The notes: a model not told the origin generated them from the sequence alone. DNA of 64,000 nucleotides from Erythrobacter litoralis HTCC2594 (GCF_000013005.1 NC_007722.1:563501-627500), one strand, 5' to 3'. Numbered from the stretch's first letter, positions 38,248 through 48,140 are shown. Numbers and translations are program-made.

Positions 38248-39127
38248 TGCTCTTCGCCCACATGTCCCACACGAAAATCGCCAAGGCGGTCCAGATGAAG
38301 GCGAAACAGATTGCTTGAGCCAAGAGCAATTCCTGCCGGAACACCGTCAGTCCCAGCACGAAAACGATACTGGGCGCGAGGAACTGGATGAAGCCGAGCT
38401 GTGAATAGTCCATCCGCTTGGCTGCGACTGCGAACATCAGCAGGGGAATGGCGGTGAACACGCCGCCCATCATGATCCAGAAGCTGAGCCATGGCGTCAC
38501 GCCGAATGACGATCCGCCCGGCGTTCCTGCATACCATGCGGCGATGCCGCAGGCAGGGAGCAACAGCAGCGCGCTTTCGATGGTGAGGCCAGGCAGCGAT
38601 CCGACCGGCACCTGCTTCCTGAGCAGGCCGTAGGTCCCGAAGCTGAAGGCGAGGGTGAGGCTGATCCACAACGTCGTCAGCGCGCCCGTTGCCAGCACCG
38701 CGACCCCGATCGCTGCCAGACCAACCGCGAGCCATTGCGCGCGCGACAGCTTCTCGCGCAAAACCAGCGTGCCGAGCAGCACGTTCAGCAAAGGATTGAT
38801 GTAATAGCCCAAACTCGCGGCATAGACCTGCTTTTCGTAGATCGCCCAGGTGTAGACGAACCAGTTGGTCGCGATCAGCGCCGAGCTTCCCAGCAAGACC
38901 AGCAGCACCCGCCGATTCCCGAGCGCTGCGCGCAATTCGGGCCATTGCCTGCGCACCAGCACGATCAGCACGCAGACCGGCAGCGTCCAGATGATCCGCC
39001 AGCCGACCAGTTCGAATGGCGGCACCGCGCTGACGATGATGAGATAGAGCGGTAGGAAACCCCAGATGATGTAGGCCCCGAGCGCAGCCGGCAGGCCGGA
39101 GGGTTGCGGGATAGGGGTCGGGTTCAT
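38213..39127 (-). CDS. rarD: EamA/RarD family permease
   Basis: A 304-residue drug/metabolite transporter superfamily permease with ten helices. LGAYIIWGFLPLYL at the N-terminus and ATNWFVYTWAIYEKQVYAASLGYYINPL are RarD signatures. Substrate unknown (chloramphenicol sensitivity in E. coli relatives). The C-terminal tail RAPAKAGASGR is encoded by an inverted repeat and replaces whatever native tail existed. It is convergent with pyrC. Confidence 0.9.
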   Translation of the reverse strand: MNPTPIPQPSGLPAALGAYIIWGFLPLYLIIVSAVPPFELVGWRIIWTLPVCVLIVLVRRQWPELRAALGNRRVLLVLLGSSALIATNWFVYTWAIYEKQVYAASLGYYINPLLNVLLGTLVLREKLSRAQWLAVGLAAIGVAVLATGALTTLWISLTLAFSFGTYGLLRKQVPVGSLPGLTIESALLLLPACGIAAWYAGTPGGSSFGVTPWLSFWIMMGGVFTAIPLLMFAVAAKRMDYSQLGFIQFLAPSIVFVLGLTVFRQELLLAQAICFAFIWTALAIFVWDMWAKSRAPAKAGASGR

Positions 39128-39332
39128 CCATGGCCCCTAGGCGGATGGAAATGCGCCCGCAAGCAACCTTTCGTCGACGCCAGAATATCGCTTGATCGCA
39201 AAATTCGAATCTGACGCGGCTGTTGCAGTCCGTTCAGGAAGTGGCGCGTAAAGATGAACACATCGGACGACGCAAGGTGGAATCGCCCGAACCGCCAAGG
39301 CTCATTCGCCAAGAGTTCGAAGGGAATTAGAA

Positions 39333-39821
39333 ATGCAGATGAAGATCAAAGCCGCCGCTCTCGCCATCGCCGCATCGGGCATGGCTGCAACTACGCCCGT
39401 CGTCGCTGCGCCTGCCAGCCATGGCGCACCGACGACCTATTCGGCCTTTGCTGCCGAAACGGGCGTGAACGAGACCGCGCAACATCACCGCCGCTGGCAC
39501 CGCGGCGGCCACGGCAATCGCGGCTACGACGATCGCGGACGCTACGACGATCGCCGCTATTACGACGACCGCCGCTATCGCAACAATGCCTATTACGACG
39601 AACCGGTCTATCGCGACACGCGCATCTGGCGCGACCGCCGCGACGGTCAATATTACTGCCGCAAGAAGGACGGCACGACCGGACTTCTGATCGGCGGCGC
39701 AGTCGGCGCGCTCGCCGGGCGTGAAATCGCTCGCGACCGGACGCTGGGTGCGATCGTCGGCGGTGCAGCTGGAGCGCTGCTCGGCCGCTCGATCGACCGC
39801 GGCAACGCCCGCTGCCGCTAA
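39333..39821 (+). CDS. Exported glycine-zipper protein with Arg/Tyr/Asp-rich region
   Basis: A 162-residue protein with a signal peptide ending near VVAAPASHG, a central stretch of repeated YDDR/YYDDRRY units, and a C-terminal glycine zipper (GLLIGGAVGALAGREIA, GAIVGGAAGALLGRSID) of the Rickettsia 17-kDa antigen type. The zipper could insert in the outer or inner membrane. RBS GAAGGGAA precedes the ATG at 39333; a second ATG lies two codons on. Such proteins are common, poorly studied envelope proteins in sphingomonads. Confidence 0.8.
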   Translation: MQMKIKAAALAIAASGMAATTPVVAAPASHGAPTTYSAFAAETGVNETAQHHRRWHRGGHGNRGYDDRGRYDDRRYYDDRRYRNNAYYDEPVYRDTRIWRDRRDGQYYCRKKDGTTGLLIGGAVGALAGREIARDRTLGAIVGGAAGALLGRSIDRGNARCR

Positions 39822-39851
39822 ACGCCCAAGTAAGACCACGCTTACATGCTT

Positions 39852-39937
39852 CGACCCTTCGGGGTCGCAGCGCGGCACCCCACCAAGCCGCGGGAGGTGC
39901 CCTGCATTCGGAATTCCGGGACAGGGCACCTCCAAAA
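39852..39937 (+). terminator. UUCG hairpin and nested palindrome after the glycine-zipper gene
   Basis: CGACCC-TTCG-GGGTCG (39852-39867) is a perfect 6-bp hairpin with a TTCG tetraloop. It is followed by a perfect 12-bp inverted repeat GGAGGTGCCCTG/CAGGGCACCTCC (39893-39904 and 39922-39933) whose 17-nt loop holds another palindrome, CGGAATTCCG, and by AAAAG. This fills most of the 191-bp gap to the next gene. Confidence 0.6.
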
Positions 39938-40012
39938 GCGGCGGACAAAACCGAGCTTTCCAAAGGTCGCGCGTTGACGCGGCCTTTACCATGTCCGGCT
40001 AGGGCGCAAGGT

Positions 40013-40744
40013 ATGCGCAAAGCGACGCCTCTCGCCGTGTTGACGATCCTCGCTGCCTGCTCGGGCGAGACCGAGGAACCGCCAATCGTGCGCGAGCGCG
40101 ATCCGGCCACGGTGCAGGCGCTCAACCACCAGATCATGACCGATCCCGATCTTGCCGGCCTCAACGAGGCGAATGCGGCATTGACCGGCGGGTTCGACCA
40201 TTCCCTTCCCCCCATCGTCGATACGCCCGAGGCGATCGATGCGGCACGCCGGGAAGCCGCCGAAATCGTCGGTGGCAGCAGCAATCTCGCCGATCTCGGC
40301 CAGCCCGAAGCCAGCGATGCGAACCTGCCCGAGGTGGCACGTTTCGTCGTGACGGAGCTGGCGCGCGTGACGGTCGGAACGGAGGTCTGCGCGGCGCAGG
40401 CAAGCTACACTGCATCCTGGGCCGCCCGGATGCCACAGCAGTTTCCGATCTATCCGCGCGGAAATGTCATCGAAGCGGCAGGAAGCGATGACGCCGCCTG
40501 CTCGCTGCGCGCCATTCGCTTTCTCACGCCGGTTCCGCGCGAGGACCTTTTCGCTTTCTATGCGGCGCGGGCCAAAGCCGCGGGGTTACCGGCGCGCTAC
40601 AGCGAGACGGGCGATTTCCATCGCATGGAAGGTGCGAAGGGGGCGAGAAAATTCGCCGTCGTCGCGCGGCAGCGCGCGTCCGGCATCAGCGAAGTAGGGC
40701 TGGTGACGACCGGCTTCGGAAAAGCGGCGACTAGCCTTCCTTGA
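40013..40744 (+). CDS. Predicted lipoprotein, unknown function
   Basis: A 243-residue protein with a lipoprotein signal (ILAAC, Cys17). The mature part is acidic near the start, then has two Cys (in VCAAQAS and ACSLRAI) that could form a disulfide, and a C-terminal domain with FYAARAKAAGLPARYSETGDF. I do not recognise a family. The start is the ATG at 40013. Its last 14 bp overlap the convergent astD gene. Confidence 0.72.
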   Translation: MRKATPLAVLTILAACSGETEEPPIVRERDPATVQALNHQIMTDPDLAGLNEANAALTGGFDHSLPPIVDTPEAIDAARREAAEIVGGSSNLADLGQPEASDANLPEVARFVVTELARVTVGTEVCAAQASYTASWAARMPQQFPIYPRGNVIEAAGSDDAACSLRAIRFLTPVPREDLFAFYAARAKAAGLPARYSETGDFHRMEGAKGARKFAVVARQRASGISEVGLVTTGFGKAATSLP

Positions 40745-42146
40745 ACCCGACACCGACGCTGGCGCGCGGCTGATCCAGCTCGCTGCTGGCGACCGGATAG
40801 GCGCAATAATCCGCCGCGTAATAGGCAGCGGGCCGGTGATTGCCCGATAGGCCGAGCCCGCCGAACGGTGCCTTGGACGAAGCGCCGTTGGTCGGCTGGT
40901 TCCAGTTGACGATGCCTGCGCGCACGCTCGCCCAGAAGCGATTGTAATCCTGCGGCGATCCGCCAATCAGCGAGGCAGAGAGGCCGAACCGCGTATTGTT
41001 GGCCTCGGCGATCCCGGCTTCGAGATCGGGCACCTTGATCACCTGCAGCAGCGGCCCGAACAATTCGACATCCGGGCGATCGTCCATCGCAGTCGTATCG
41101 ATGATCGCCGGGCTGAGGAACGGCAGATCATCGTCGGCGCGCGTCATGTGCTTGATCGCCTTGCCGCCATTGGAAAGGAAGTAGAGAAAGCTTTCGACCA
41201 GCTGGTCGGCGGCGTCGTTGTCGATCACACAACCCATGAACGGCGCAGGCTCGGCAAAGGGTTCGCCCACGATCAGGCGGTCGGCCAGGCGCTTCACTTC
41301 CTCGACGATCGGCTGATACATGCTTTCGGTCACGATCAGCCGCCGCGCCGCGGTGCAACGCTGGCCGGCGGTGGTGAAAGCCGAGCGGACGATCAGGATC
41401 GCGGCGTCGGTAACGAGCGGTGTGTCGGTGACGACGATCGGGTTGTTGCCGCCCATTTCCAGCGCGACGATCTTGCCGGGATTGGTCGCCAGCTTCTTGT
41501 TGATCGCGATGCCGGCCTGGGCAGAGCCGGTGAACAGCACGCCGTCGACGTCGCGGTGCGCGACCAGCGCCTTGCCCTCTTCCGGGCCGCCGGGCAGGAA
41601 TTGCGCGACCGCGGCTGAAATGCCCGCCTTGTGAAAGCATTCCATCAGCAATTCGCCGGTCGCCGGGGTTTTTTCGCTCGGCTTGAAGATCACGACGTTG
41701 CCCGCGATCAGCGCCGGCACGATGTGTCCGTTGGGAAGGTGGGCGGGGAAATTGTACGGCCCGAGCACCGCCATTACGCCATGCGGCTTGTGGCGCACGG
41801 CGGCGGTTCCGCCCAGCGCGCTGTCGAGCTTCTTCTGGCCGGTCCGCTCGGCATAGGCGGTGACGGATATGTCGACCTTGTTGATGACCGCTTCGACCTC
41901 GGTGCGCGATTCCCACAGCGGCTTGCCGGTTTCCTTCGAGATCAGTTCGGCGAGCTTGTCGCTGGCGGCGCGGACTTCGTTGGCGAAACGGCGACAAAGT
42001 TCGATGCGGGTCGCAAGCGGCTTTGCGGCCCAAGCGGGCCAGGCCTTGCGCGCGATCTCGACGGCTGCATCGACATCTCCGACCTTGCGGCGCCACAATT
42101 CTTCACCGGTAGCCGGGTCGAAGGAAATTATCTCGTTCTGACTCAA
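40731..42146 (-). CDS. astD: Succinylglutamate-semialdehyde dehydrogenase
   Basis: A 471-residue aldehyde dehydrogenase with AstD features: VLGPYNFPAHLPNGHIVPAL, the active-site Glu in ALEMGGNNP and the catalytic Cys in AGQRCTAARR, ending with FGGLGLSGNHRPAAYYAADYC. AstD oxidises N-succinylglutamate semialdehyde in arginine catabolism. No ATG is available near the expected start; a TTG at 42146 is chosen, and a GTG at 42194 would add 16 residues. No other ast gene is adjacent. Confidence 0.88.
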   Translation of the reverse strand: MSQNEIISFDPATGEELWRRKVGDVDAAVEIARKAWPAWAAKPLATRIELCRRFANEVRAASDKLAELISKETGKPLWESRTEVEAVINKVDISVTAYAERTGQKKLDSALGGTAAVRHKPHGVMAVLGPYNFPAHLPNGHIVPALIAGNVVIFKPSEKTPATGELLMECFHKAGISAAVAQFLPGGPEEGKALVAHRDVDGVLFTGSAQAGIAINKKLATNPGKIVALEMGGNNPIVVTDTPLVTDAAILIVRSAFTTAGQRCTAARRLIVTESMYQPIVEEVKRLADRLIVGEPFAEPAPFMGCVIDNDAADQLVESFLYFLSNGGKAIKHMTRADDDLPFLSPAIIDTTAMDDRPDVELFGPLLQVIKVPDLEAGIAEANNTRFGLSASLIGGSPQDYNRFWASVRAGIVNWNQPTNGASSKAPFGGLGLSGNHRPAAYYAADYCAYPVASSELDQPRASVGVGFKEG

Positions 42147-42257
42147 TCTGGTGATCCCACGTGTGCGACCGGCGCACACAACCTCTCTGTCCACTTACGG
42201 CAGGGCTTCTAATGGGTTCCGCCGAATGGTCAATCGAAGCCGCGCGCCCGGTCGCGA

Positions 42258-43661
42258 TCAGGTATGGCCCGCCGGCACCGGTGGTTCGCCGTGCGCTGCG
42301 CCCATCCGTCGCAGCCGCGCGATCTTGTCGTAAAGCGGTGCCCAGTCGTCGCGCTGTTCGATGGCGGACCAGAGTGTTTCGACCTCGTCTATCAGCATGC
42401 TCTCAGGCGCATTTTCACGCCAATAGTCGTGGTCGAGCGCGCCCTCTACCGGTGTGTAACCGGCCATCGCCTCGCCCAGCTCGCCCTCGGCTTCGCGTCC
42501 GCCGCGATGGCGATGGAAGAAAGCGCTGGGCTCACACTGCTCTTCGCGCAGGGCTTTCTCGCATGCTGCCACGAGCGCGGCATCTGCGTCCGGCCCCCGA
42601 GACTGCAAGCCGAGACGCCAACACCAGCGCCGCCCGATCGCGGCCATGTAAAGCTCGCCGAAGCGGTTGATCGCTGCCAGCAGCGGCTCCGCCTCGACCA
42701 GCGCCCGCAGGGCAACGGCGAACTGGCCGCAATTCCAATGCAACGCCTCGGGCTGGCGGCCGAAGGCGTAGAGTCCGGCATGATCGAAATAGGCGGCGGT
42801 AAAGCCCGGGTCCCAGGCCGGGAGCCAGCGCCACGGCCCGTAGTCGAAGCTCTCGCCGGTTATGTTCATATTGTCGGTATTGAGGACACCATGGACGAAG
42901 CCTGCGACCATGTAGCTCGCCGCGAGGTCGGCCATACGCTCGACGACCTGATGCATGAGCCGGACTGCGGGTTCGTCGCGGCCAGGCGCATCGACGGGCG
43001 GGGGCGGGCCGGGGAAATGCTGGAGGCAATAGTCGACCAGCGCCGCCATGTGCGTAGGCTCCTCCTCCACCAGCAGGCGCTGGAAACTGCCGATCCGGAT
43101 ATGCGAATGGCTGAGCCGGACCATCACCGCCGAGCGCGCAGGCGAGGGCTCGTCGCCCCGCTCCAGCTCCTCGCCGGTTTCGACCACGGAGAAGGTCTTA
43201 GAGGTGTTTGCGCCCAAGGCTTCGAGCATCTCGGTGGCAAGGATTTCGCGCACCGCGCCCTTGAGTGTGAGCCGCCCATCCGCCGTGCGGCTGTAGGGCG
43301 TAACGCCGGAACCCTTGGTGCCTAGGTCGAGCAACCGGCCCTCGCCATCGCGCAATTGTGCGAACAGGAAGCCGCGCCCGTCGCCGATCTCGGGATTGTA
43401 AACGCGGAACTGGTGGCCATGATATTTGAGCGCCAGCGGCTCGGGCAGATTGTCGGGAAGCGGTTCGAAGCGCGCGAAGTGCTGCACCCACTCGTCGTCG
43501 GACAAGCTGGCAAGCCCCACTGTCTGCGCCCAGCGATCGTTGCGAAAGCGCAGCGTGGCTCGCGGGAAATCGGCCGCGGCGACGGGGGAGGCGAGCCAAA
43601 CGGCAATCGACTCGATGGCGCGCTCTGGGCGATAGGCGGACGCTTGCGGTTCGGAGCGCAT
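42258..43661 (-). CDS. selO: Protein adenylyltransferase SelO (YdiU/UPF0061)
   Basis: A 467-residue pseudokinase-fold SelO that transfers AMP to Ser, Thr or Tyr of proteins. GRLLDLGTKGSGVTPYSR, LKGAVREILATEML and HGVLNTDNMNITGES (the DxxN metal site) are conserved. The selenocysteine or cysteine found near the C-terminus of many homologues is absent here: the end is GEPPVPAGHT. The start is the ATG at 43661. It is divergent from the alpha/beta hydrolase gene. Confidence 0.92.
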   Translation of the reverse strand: MRSEPQASAYRPERAIESIAVWLASPVAAADFPRATLRFRNDRWAQTVGLASLSDDEWVQHFARFEPLPDNLPEPLALKYHGHQFRVYNPEIGDGRGFLFAQLRDGEGRLLDLGTKGSGVTPYSRTADGRLTLKGAVREILATEMLEALGANTSKTFSVVETGEELERGDEPSPARSAVMVRLSHSHIRIGSFQRLLVEEEPTHMAALVDYCLQHFPGPPPPVDAPGRDEPAVRLMHQVVERMADLAASYMVAGFVHGVLNTDNMNITGESFDYGPWRWLPAWDPGFTAAYFDHAGLYAFGRQPEALHWNCGQFAVALRALVEAEPLLAAINRFGELYMAAIGRRWCWRLGLQSRGPDADAALVAACEKALREEQCEPSAFFHRHRGGREAEGELGEAMAGYTPVEGALDHDYWRENAPESMLIDEVETLWSAIEQRDDWAPLYDKIARLRRMGAAHGEPPVPAGHT

Positions 43662-43758
43662 GGCGCGATAGTGAGGGCAGACACGGCCCGGCGCAAGCGT
43701 GGCGGGCAAAGCAAACGACGCTAGACCTGCAAATCTTCTCGAAAGCCGCTCCCGCCCG

Positions 43759-44637
43759 ATGACCTCAACCGCCACTGAAACAGCGTGGGCCGATCGCTTC
43801 TGGGAAAGCGAGGACGGCCTCACGTTGCACTACCGCGATTATCCCGGCGACGACACGCGCCTGCCGGCGCTGTGCCTGCACGGCCTCACCCGGAACGCCC
43901 GCGATTCAGGTGAGCTGGCTGCGCGGATCGCGCCGCAACGCCGGGTGCTGGTGCCCGACATGCGCGGACGCGGGGACAGCGATTATGCCAAGGACAGCGC
44001 GAGCTACAATCCGCCGCAATATGTCGCCGATCTGGAGCGCTTGCTGGCCGGGCAAGGCATCGCGCGCTTCATCGCCATAGGCACGTCATTGGGCGGTCTG
44101 ATGACGATGCTGATGGCGGCAGAAAACGCCACGCGCATCGCCGGTGCGGTGCTCAACGATATCGGCCCGGTGATCGAGGCGGATGGGATCGAGAAGATCC
44201 GCACCTATGTCGGGCAGGGGCGCAGTTTCGACACTTGGGTACAGGCCGCCCGCGCGTTGAAGGACGTCCATGGCGAGGCGCATCCGACCTTCCAGCTCGA
44301 AGACTGGCTCGCCATGGCCAAGCGGGTGATGGTGCTGGGACAGGGCGGCCGCATCTCGTTCGATTACGACATGGCGGTGGCCGATCCGTTCAATGCGGCA
44401 GACAGCAATGCCGCACCGCCCGACATGTGGCCCGCCTTCGAAGCGCTGGCGCAGGCGCCGCTATTGCTGGTGCGCGGCGACCGCTCGAACCTGCTGTCCG
44501 CGGCAAGCGTGGCCGAGATGCAGAAGCGTGCGGCCGATATGCAGGTCGTTACCATCGCCGATACCGGTCACGCACCGCTGCTGACCGAACCGCCCGCCCT
44601 CGCGGCGATCGACGCTTTCCTGGAGCGGCTCCCGTGA
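43759..44637 (+). CDS. Alpha/beta hydrolase
   Basis: A 292-residue alpha/beta hydrolase. LCLHGLTRNARD is the oxyanion region, the nucleophile elbow is GTSLGG (Ser at about 115), and TGHAPLLTEP supplies the C-terminal His. DGLTLHYRDYPG at the start is typical of cytosolic esterase or lactonase-like members. The start is the ATG at 43759. It overlaps the glycosyltransferase by 4 bp (GTGA), so the two are translationally coupled. Confidence 0.9.
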   Translation: MTSTATETAWADRFWESEDGLTLHYRDYPGDDTRLPALCLHGLTRNARDSGELAARIAPQRRVLVPDMRGRGDSDYAKDSASYNPPQYVADLERLLAGQGIARFIAIGTSLGGLMTMLMAAENATRIAGAVLNDIGPVIEADGIEKIRTYVGQGRSFDTWVQAARALKDVHGEAHPTFQLEDWLAMAKRVMVLGQGGRISFDYDMAVADPFNAADSNAAPPDMWPAFEALAQAPLLLVRGDRSNLLSAASVAEMQKRAADMQVVTIADTGHAPLLTEPPALAAIDAFLERLP

Positions 44638-45785
44638 GTCGCCCCGCGAACGCACCGCCGCGCATCCTGCACCTGCATTCGACCTTCGCGCCCGGCGGGA
44701 AGGAATTGCGCTGCGTGCAGCTCATCAACGCCTTCGGGCCGGCATTGCACCACGCGATCGTCTCGGCCGAGCCGAACGAAATGGGTGCGGCGCAGCATCT
44801 CTCGCAGCGGGCGAAGGTCAGCTATCCGCAGGACTTCCCCTCGCTCACAGGCAAGCCGCTGCCGGGGCGCCTGAACAGGCTGGCGCAGGCGATGAAGCCG
44901 TATGACATGGTGCTGACCTATAATTGGGGCGCGATGGACGCAGTCATGGCGCATACCTTGTTCAAGGACGCGCTCGGCCTGCCGCCGCTGATCCATCACG
45001 AGGACGGCTTCAACGAAGACGAGCAGAAGAAGCTCAAGTGGAGCCGCAATCTCTATCGCAAACTGGCGCTGGGCAAAGCGAACGGGCTGGTGGTGCCCTC
45101 CGAAACGCTCGAGCAGATCGCGCTGGAGACGTGGGAACAGCCGATCGGGCGGGTCAGGCTGATCCCCAACGGCATCGATACCAAGGCGTTCGCGAAAAAA
45201 CCCAAAAGGGACGCGCTGCGGCGGATCATCAAGCGCCCGGACGAGAAATGGGTGGGCACGCTCGCCGGACTGCGCCCGGTCAAGAACCTGCCCGCGCTGG
45301 TGCGCGCCTTTGCGGCATTGCCGGAACCGTGGCAGCTGGTGATCGTGGGCGACGGGCCCGAGGCCGATGCGATCCGGGAGGAGGCAGAGCGGCTGGACCT
45401 GTCGCCGCGCGTCCACCTGCCCGGTTTCGCGCCCGATCCGGCGCGCTATATCGGGCTGTTCGATATCTTCGCGCTCAGCTCCCATTCGGAGCAATTCCCG
45501 ATTTCGGTCGTCGAAGCCATGGCGGCGGGCCTGCCCGTCGCCGCACCGGCGGTCGGCGACATCGCGCATATGGTGGCGGAGGAGAACGCCGGGCTGATCA
45601 CGCGTCCCGGCTCCGACGCCGAGCTGGGCGAGGCATTGCGCGAGCTGGCGCAGGACGAAGCCAAGCGCAAGATCATCGGGGCGGCCAACCAGGCCAAGGC
45701 ACGTGAACATTTCGACCAGAAGGCGATGATCGCCACCTATCGCCGCCTCTATTCGAGCGCTCTGGGGCAAGAGATCGCGGGCTAG
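44634..45785 (+). CDS. GT4-type glycosyltransferase
   Basis: A 383-residue GT-B glycosyltransferase. ILHLHSTFAPGGKELRCVQLI is the N-terminal Rossmann start with the GGKE loop; the C-terminal domain has RLIPNGIDTKAF, VGDGPEADAIREEAE, and EQFPISVVEAMAAGLPV, the EX7E region that binds the nucleotide sugar. The acceptor is unknown. The start is a GTG at 44634 overlapping the hydrolase stop. No other polysaccharide genes are nearby. Confidence 0.9.
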   Translation: MSRPANAPPRILHLHSTFAPGGKELRCVQLINAFGPALHHAIVSAEPNEMGAAQHLSQRAKVSYPQDFPSLTGKPLPGRLNRLAQAMKPYDMVLTYNWGAMDAVMAHTLFKDALGLPPLIHHEDGFNEDEQKKLKWSRNLYRKLALGKANGLVVPSETLEQIALETWEQPIGRVRLIPNGIDTKAFAKKPKRDALRRIIKRPDEKWVGTLAGLRPVKNLPALVRAFAALPEPWQLVIVGDGPEADAIREEAERLDLSPRVHLPGFAPDPARYIGLFDIFALSSHSEQFPISVVEAMAAGLPVAAPAVGDIAHMVAEENAGLITRPGSDAELGEALRELAQDEAKRKIIGAANQAKAREHFDQKAMIATYRRLYSSALGQEIAG

Positions 45786-45906
45786 GCCGCAATCGGGCAC
45801 GGGCAAGTTTCACCCTGCGTTCACGCAGCCCCGTGTTGATTTGCCAGTGCCGCAATCCTAAAGACCCGCGCAACCAACTTTTCCCGGATAGAGAGACAAG
45901 CCCGCC

Positions 45907-46719
45907 GTGGCGCTACCACCAGCCAATACCCCTCCGGCCACACCCAAACCGGAAGACGAGAAGAAGGCCCGCCTGAAAGCGGCGCAGGACGAAGCGGCGC
46001 TGCGCGAAATCGACGAGGCAGTGCGGCAGGATCAATATGCAGAGTTCGGTCGCACCTATGGTCGCCCGTTATTGGTTCTGCTGGTCGTGGGGCTCGCCGC
46101 ATTCGGCGGCTATCTGTGGTGGGACGGCCAGCGCGAAGCGGCGCTGGAGCAGGACAGCGAGGTTCTGGTGTCCGCGCTCGACCAGATCGAGGCGGGCAAC
46201 TTGCAGACCGGCACGGAAACGCTCGAGCCGCTGACGACCAGCGACAATGCCGGCGCGCAGGCCGCCGCACTGATGCTGCAGGCCGGCATCGCTGCGCAAC
46301 AGGGGGATTTGGCCCGCGCGGCAACGCTGTTCGGACAGGTCGCAAACAATTCCGATGCCCCGCCCGCCTATCGCGATCTTGCGACGGTGCGGCAGGTGGC
46401 ACTGCAGTTCGACCGGCTCGAGCCTGCGGAAGTCATCCAGCGCCTCAGCGCGATCGCCGTGCCCGACAACGCTTTCTTCGGCAGCGCGGGCGAACTCGTC
46501 GCCATGGCGCATCTCGAAAAGGGCGACCGCGCCGCAGCAGGCAAGCTGTTCGGTGAAATCGCCAAGAGCGACGATGCGCCGCAGTCGCTGCGGTCGCGCG
46601 CACGCCAGATGGCGGGCATGCTCGGCGTGGATGCAATCGAAGATGTTGACGAAGTGCTCGAAGAGGCAGGCGCGGATACCTCCGCCACCTCGGTACAGGG
46701 CACCGGGGTCGCCCAGTAA
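45907..46719 (+). CDS. YfgM-like tetratricopeptide membrane protein
   Basis: A 270-residue protein with a charged cytoplasmic N-terminus, one membrane helix (about 54-71, LLVLLVVGLAAFGGYLWW) and a periplasmic helical TPR-like domain. This topology and its place just before bamB match YfgM, an ancillary SecYEG/PpiD partner. The start is a GTG at 45907. The C-terminal tail is acidic. It is separated from bamB by 47 bp. Confidence 0.83.
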   Translation: MALPPANTPPATPKPEDEKKARLKAAQDEAALREIDEAVRQDQYAEFGRTYGRPLLVLLVVGLAAFGGYLWWDGQREAALEQDSEVLVSALDQIEAGNLQTGTETLEPLTTSDNAGAQAAALMLQAGIAAQQGDLARAATLFGQVANNSDAPPAYRDLATVRQVALQFDRLEPAEVIQRLSAIAVPDNAFFGSAGELVAMAHLEKGDRAAAGKLFGEIAKSDDAPQSLRSRARQMAGMLGVDAIEDVDEVLEEAGADTSATSVQGTGVAQ

Positions 46720-46766
46720 CTTACGAACAACGCATGGGCACGACAGGTTTGGACAGGAAGAATTCG

Positions 46767-48140
46767 ATGATGGCGACGAAGCGCGGATTTGCGCAAGATT
46801 TTGCGCACAGACTGATGCTGAAAGCCGGTGCGGCAGCAATGCTGGCCCTTTCTGTTGGCGCATGCAGCGGCGGCCTGTTCGGCGGCGGTGACGACGATAC
46901 GACGCCGACGCTGGGCAACCGCGTACCGGTCCTCTCCCGGATCGAGACCGGTGCGCAGGTCGATCCTTCGCTCGCAGGCACTGCCGTCGTGCTGCCCCCG
47001 GCGCAGGTCAATAGCGAATGGACCATGGCCGGCGGCAATGCGGCCAAGAGCTACGGCCATCTCGCCATTTCCGACAATCCGACCCGCGCCTGGAGCGCTG
47101 AGATTGCCGGGGCCAGCAATCGGCTGCGGTTTGGCGCCGCCCCGGTCGTCGGTGGCGGTTCGCTCTTCGCGGTCGACACCGATGGGGTGGTCCATGCCTT
47201 CGATGCAACCAGCGGCGCGCGTCGCTGGCAGCACCGCCTGGACGTCGACAAGGACGCGCGCAAATCCGCCTTCGGCGGCGGCGCAGCCTATGCCGGCGGA
47301 CGAGTCTATGCCACCAACGGCGTTGGCGAAGTCGTCGCTCTCAATGCCGAAAACGGCGCGGAGCTCTGGAAGGTCAAGCCGGCCGGGCCGCTGCGCGGAT
47401 CGCCGACGCTCGCCTTCAATCTCGTCATCGTGATGACGCAGGACAACCAGGTCATTGCACTCGATGCCAATGATGGGGCTATCGAGTGGCAGGAATCGGG
47501 GTCGCAGGCGCAGTCCGGCCTGTTCGGTGTCGCTTCGCCCGCCGCCGCGCAGGGTTCCGTGATCGCCGGATACAGCTCGGGCGAGCTGAGCGCCTATCGT
47601 TACGAGAATGGCCGCACCTTGTGGGCCGATGCGTTGGCGCGCACGTCGATTTCGACCTCGGTCGGATCGCTGACCGATATCGACGCCGATCCGATCATCG
47701 ACGGCGGCCGCGTCTATGCGCTCGGGCAGGGCGGTCGCATGGCGGCTTACGAGCTGGTGACCGGCCAGCGCGTGTGGGAGCTGAACCTAGCAGGCGTTTC
47801 GACCCCGGCGATCGCCGGTGAGTGGATCTTTACCCTGACCGACGATGCCCGCATGCTGGCCATCGCGCGCGGCACGGGCCGGGTGCGCTGGATCACCCAG
47901 CTCGCCCGCTTCAAGGACGAGGAAGACCGTGACGGCCCGATCTTCTGGACCGGCCCGGTGCTGGCGGGCAATTCGCTCTACGTCGCGAGTTCGGAAGGCG
48001 AAATCTGGCGCTTGAGCACCGGCGAAGGCAGCGCGCAGCTGTTCCAGGATATCAAGGAGCCGGTCAGCGTGCCGCCCATCGTCGCCAACCGGACGCTCTA
48101 TATCCTCGACGACAGCGGGACGATCCACGCTTACCGGTAG
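46767..48140 (+). CDS. bamB: Outer membrane assembly lipoprotein BamB (PQQ-like beta-propeller)
   Basis: A 457-residue lipoprotein; the signal ends at SVGACSGG (Cys33). The rest is an eight-bladed PQQ-type propeller with recurring A-x-D-x2-x-G-x2-x-W blades such as DATSGARRWQ, NAENGAELWK and DANDGAIEWQ. BamB supports the BAM complex that inserts outer membrane proteins. The start ATG at 46767 has AGGAAG upstream; an ATG at 46734 is less likely. The der GTPase gene that usually follows bamB is not next. Confidence 0.92.
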   Translation: MMATKRGFAQDFAHRLMLKAGAAAMLALSVGACSGGLFGGGDDDTTPTLGNRVPVLSRIETGAQVDPSLAGTAVVLPPAQVNSEWTMAGGNAAKSYGHLAISDNPTRAWSAEIAGASNRLRFGAAPVVGGGSLFAVDTDGVVHAFDATSGARRWQHRLDVDKDARKSAFGGGAAYAGGRVYATNGVGEVVALNAENGAELWKVKPAGPLRGSPTLAFNLVIVMTQDNQVIALDANDGAIEWQESGSQAQSGLFGVASPAAAQGSVIAGYSSGELSAYRYENGRTLWADALARTSISTSVGSLTDIDADPIIDGGRVYALGQGGRMAAYELVTGQRVWELNLAGVSTPAIAGEWIFTLTDDARMLAIARGTGRVRWITQLARFKDEEDRDGPIFWTGPVLAGNSLYVASSEGEIWRLSTGEGSAQLFQDIKEPVSVPPIVANRTLYILDDSGTIHAYR

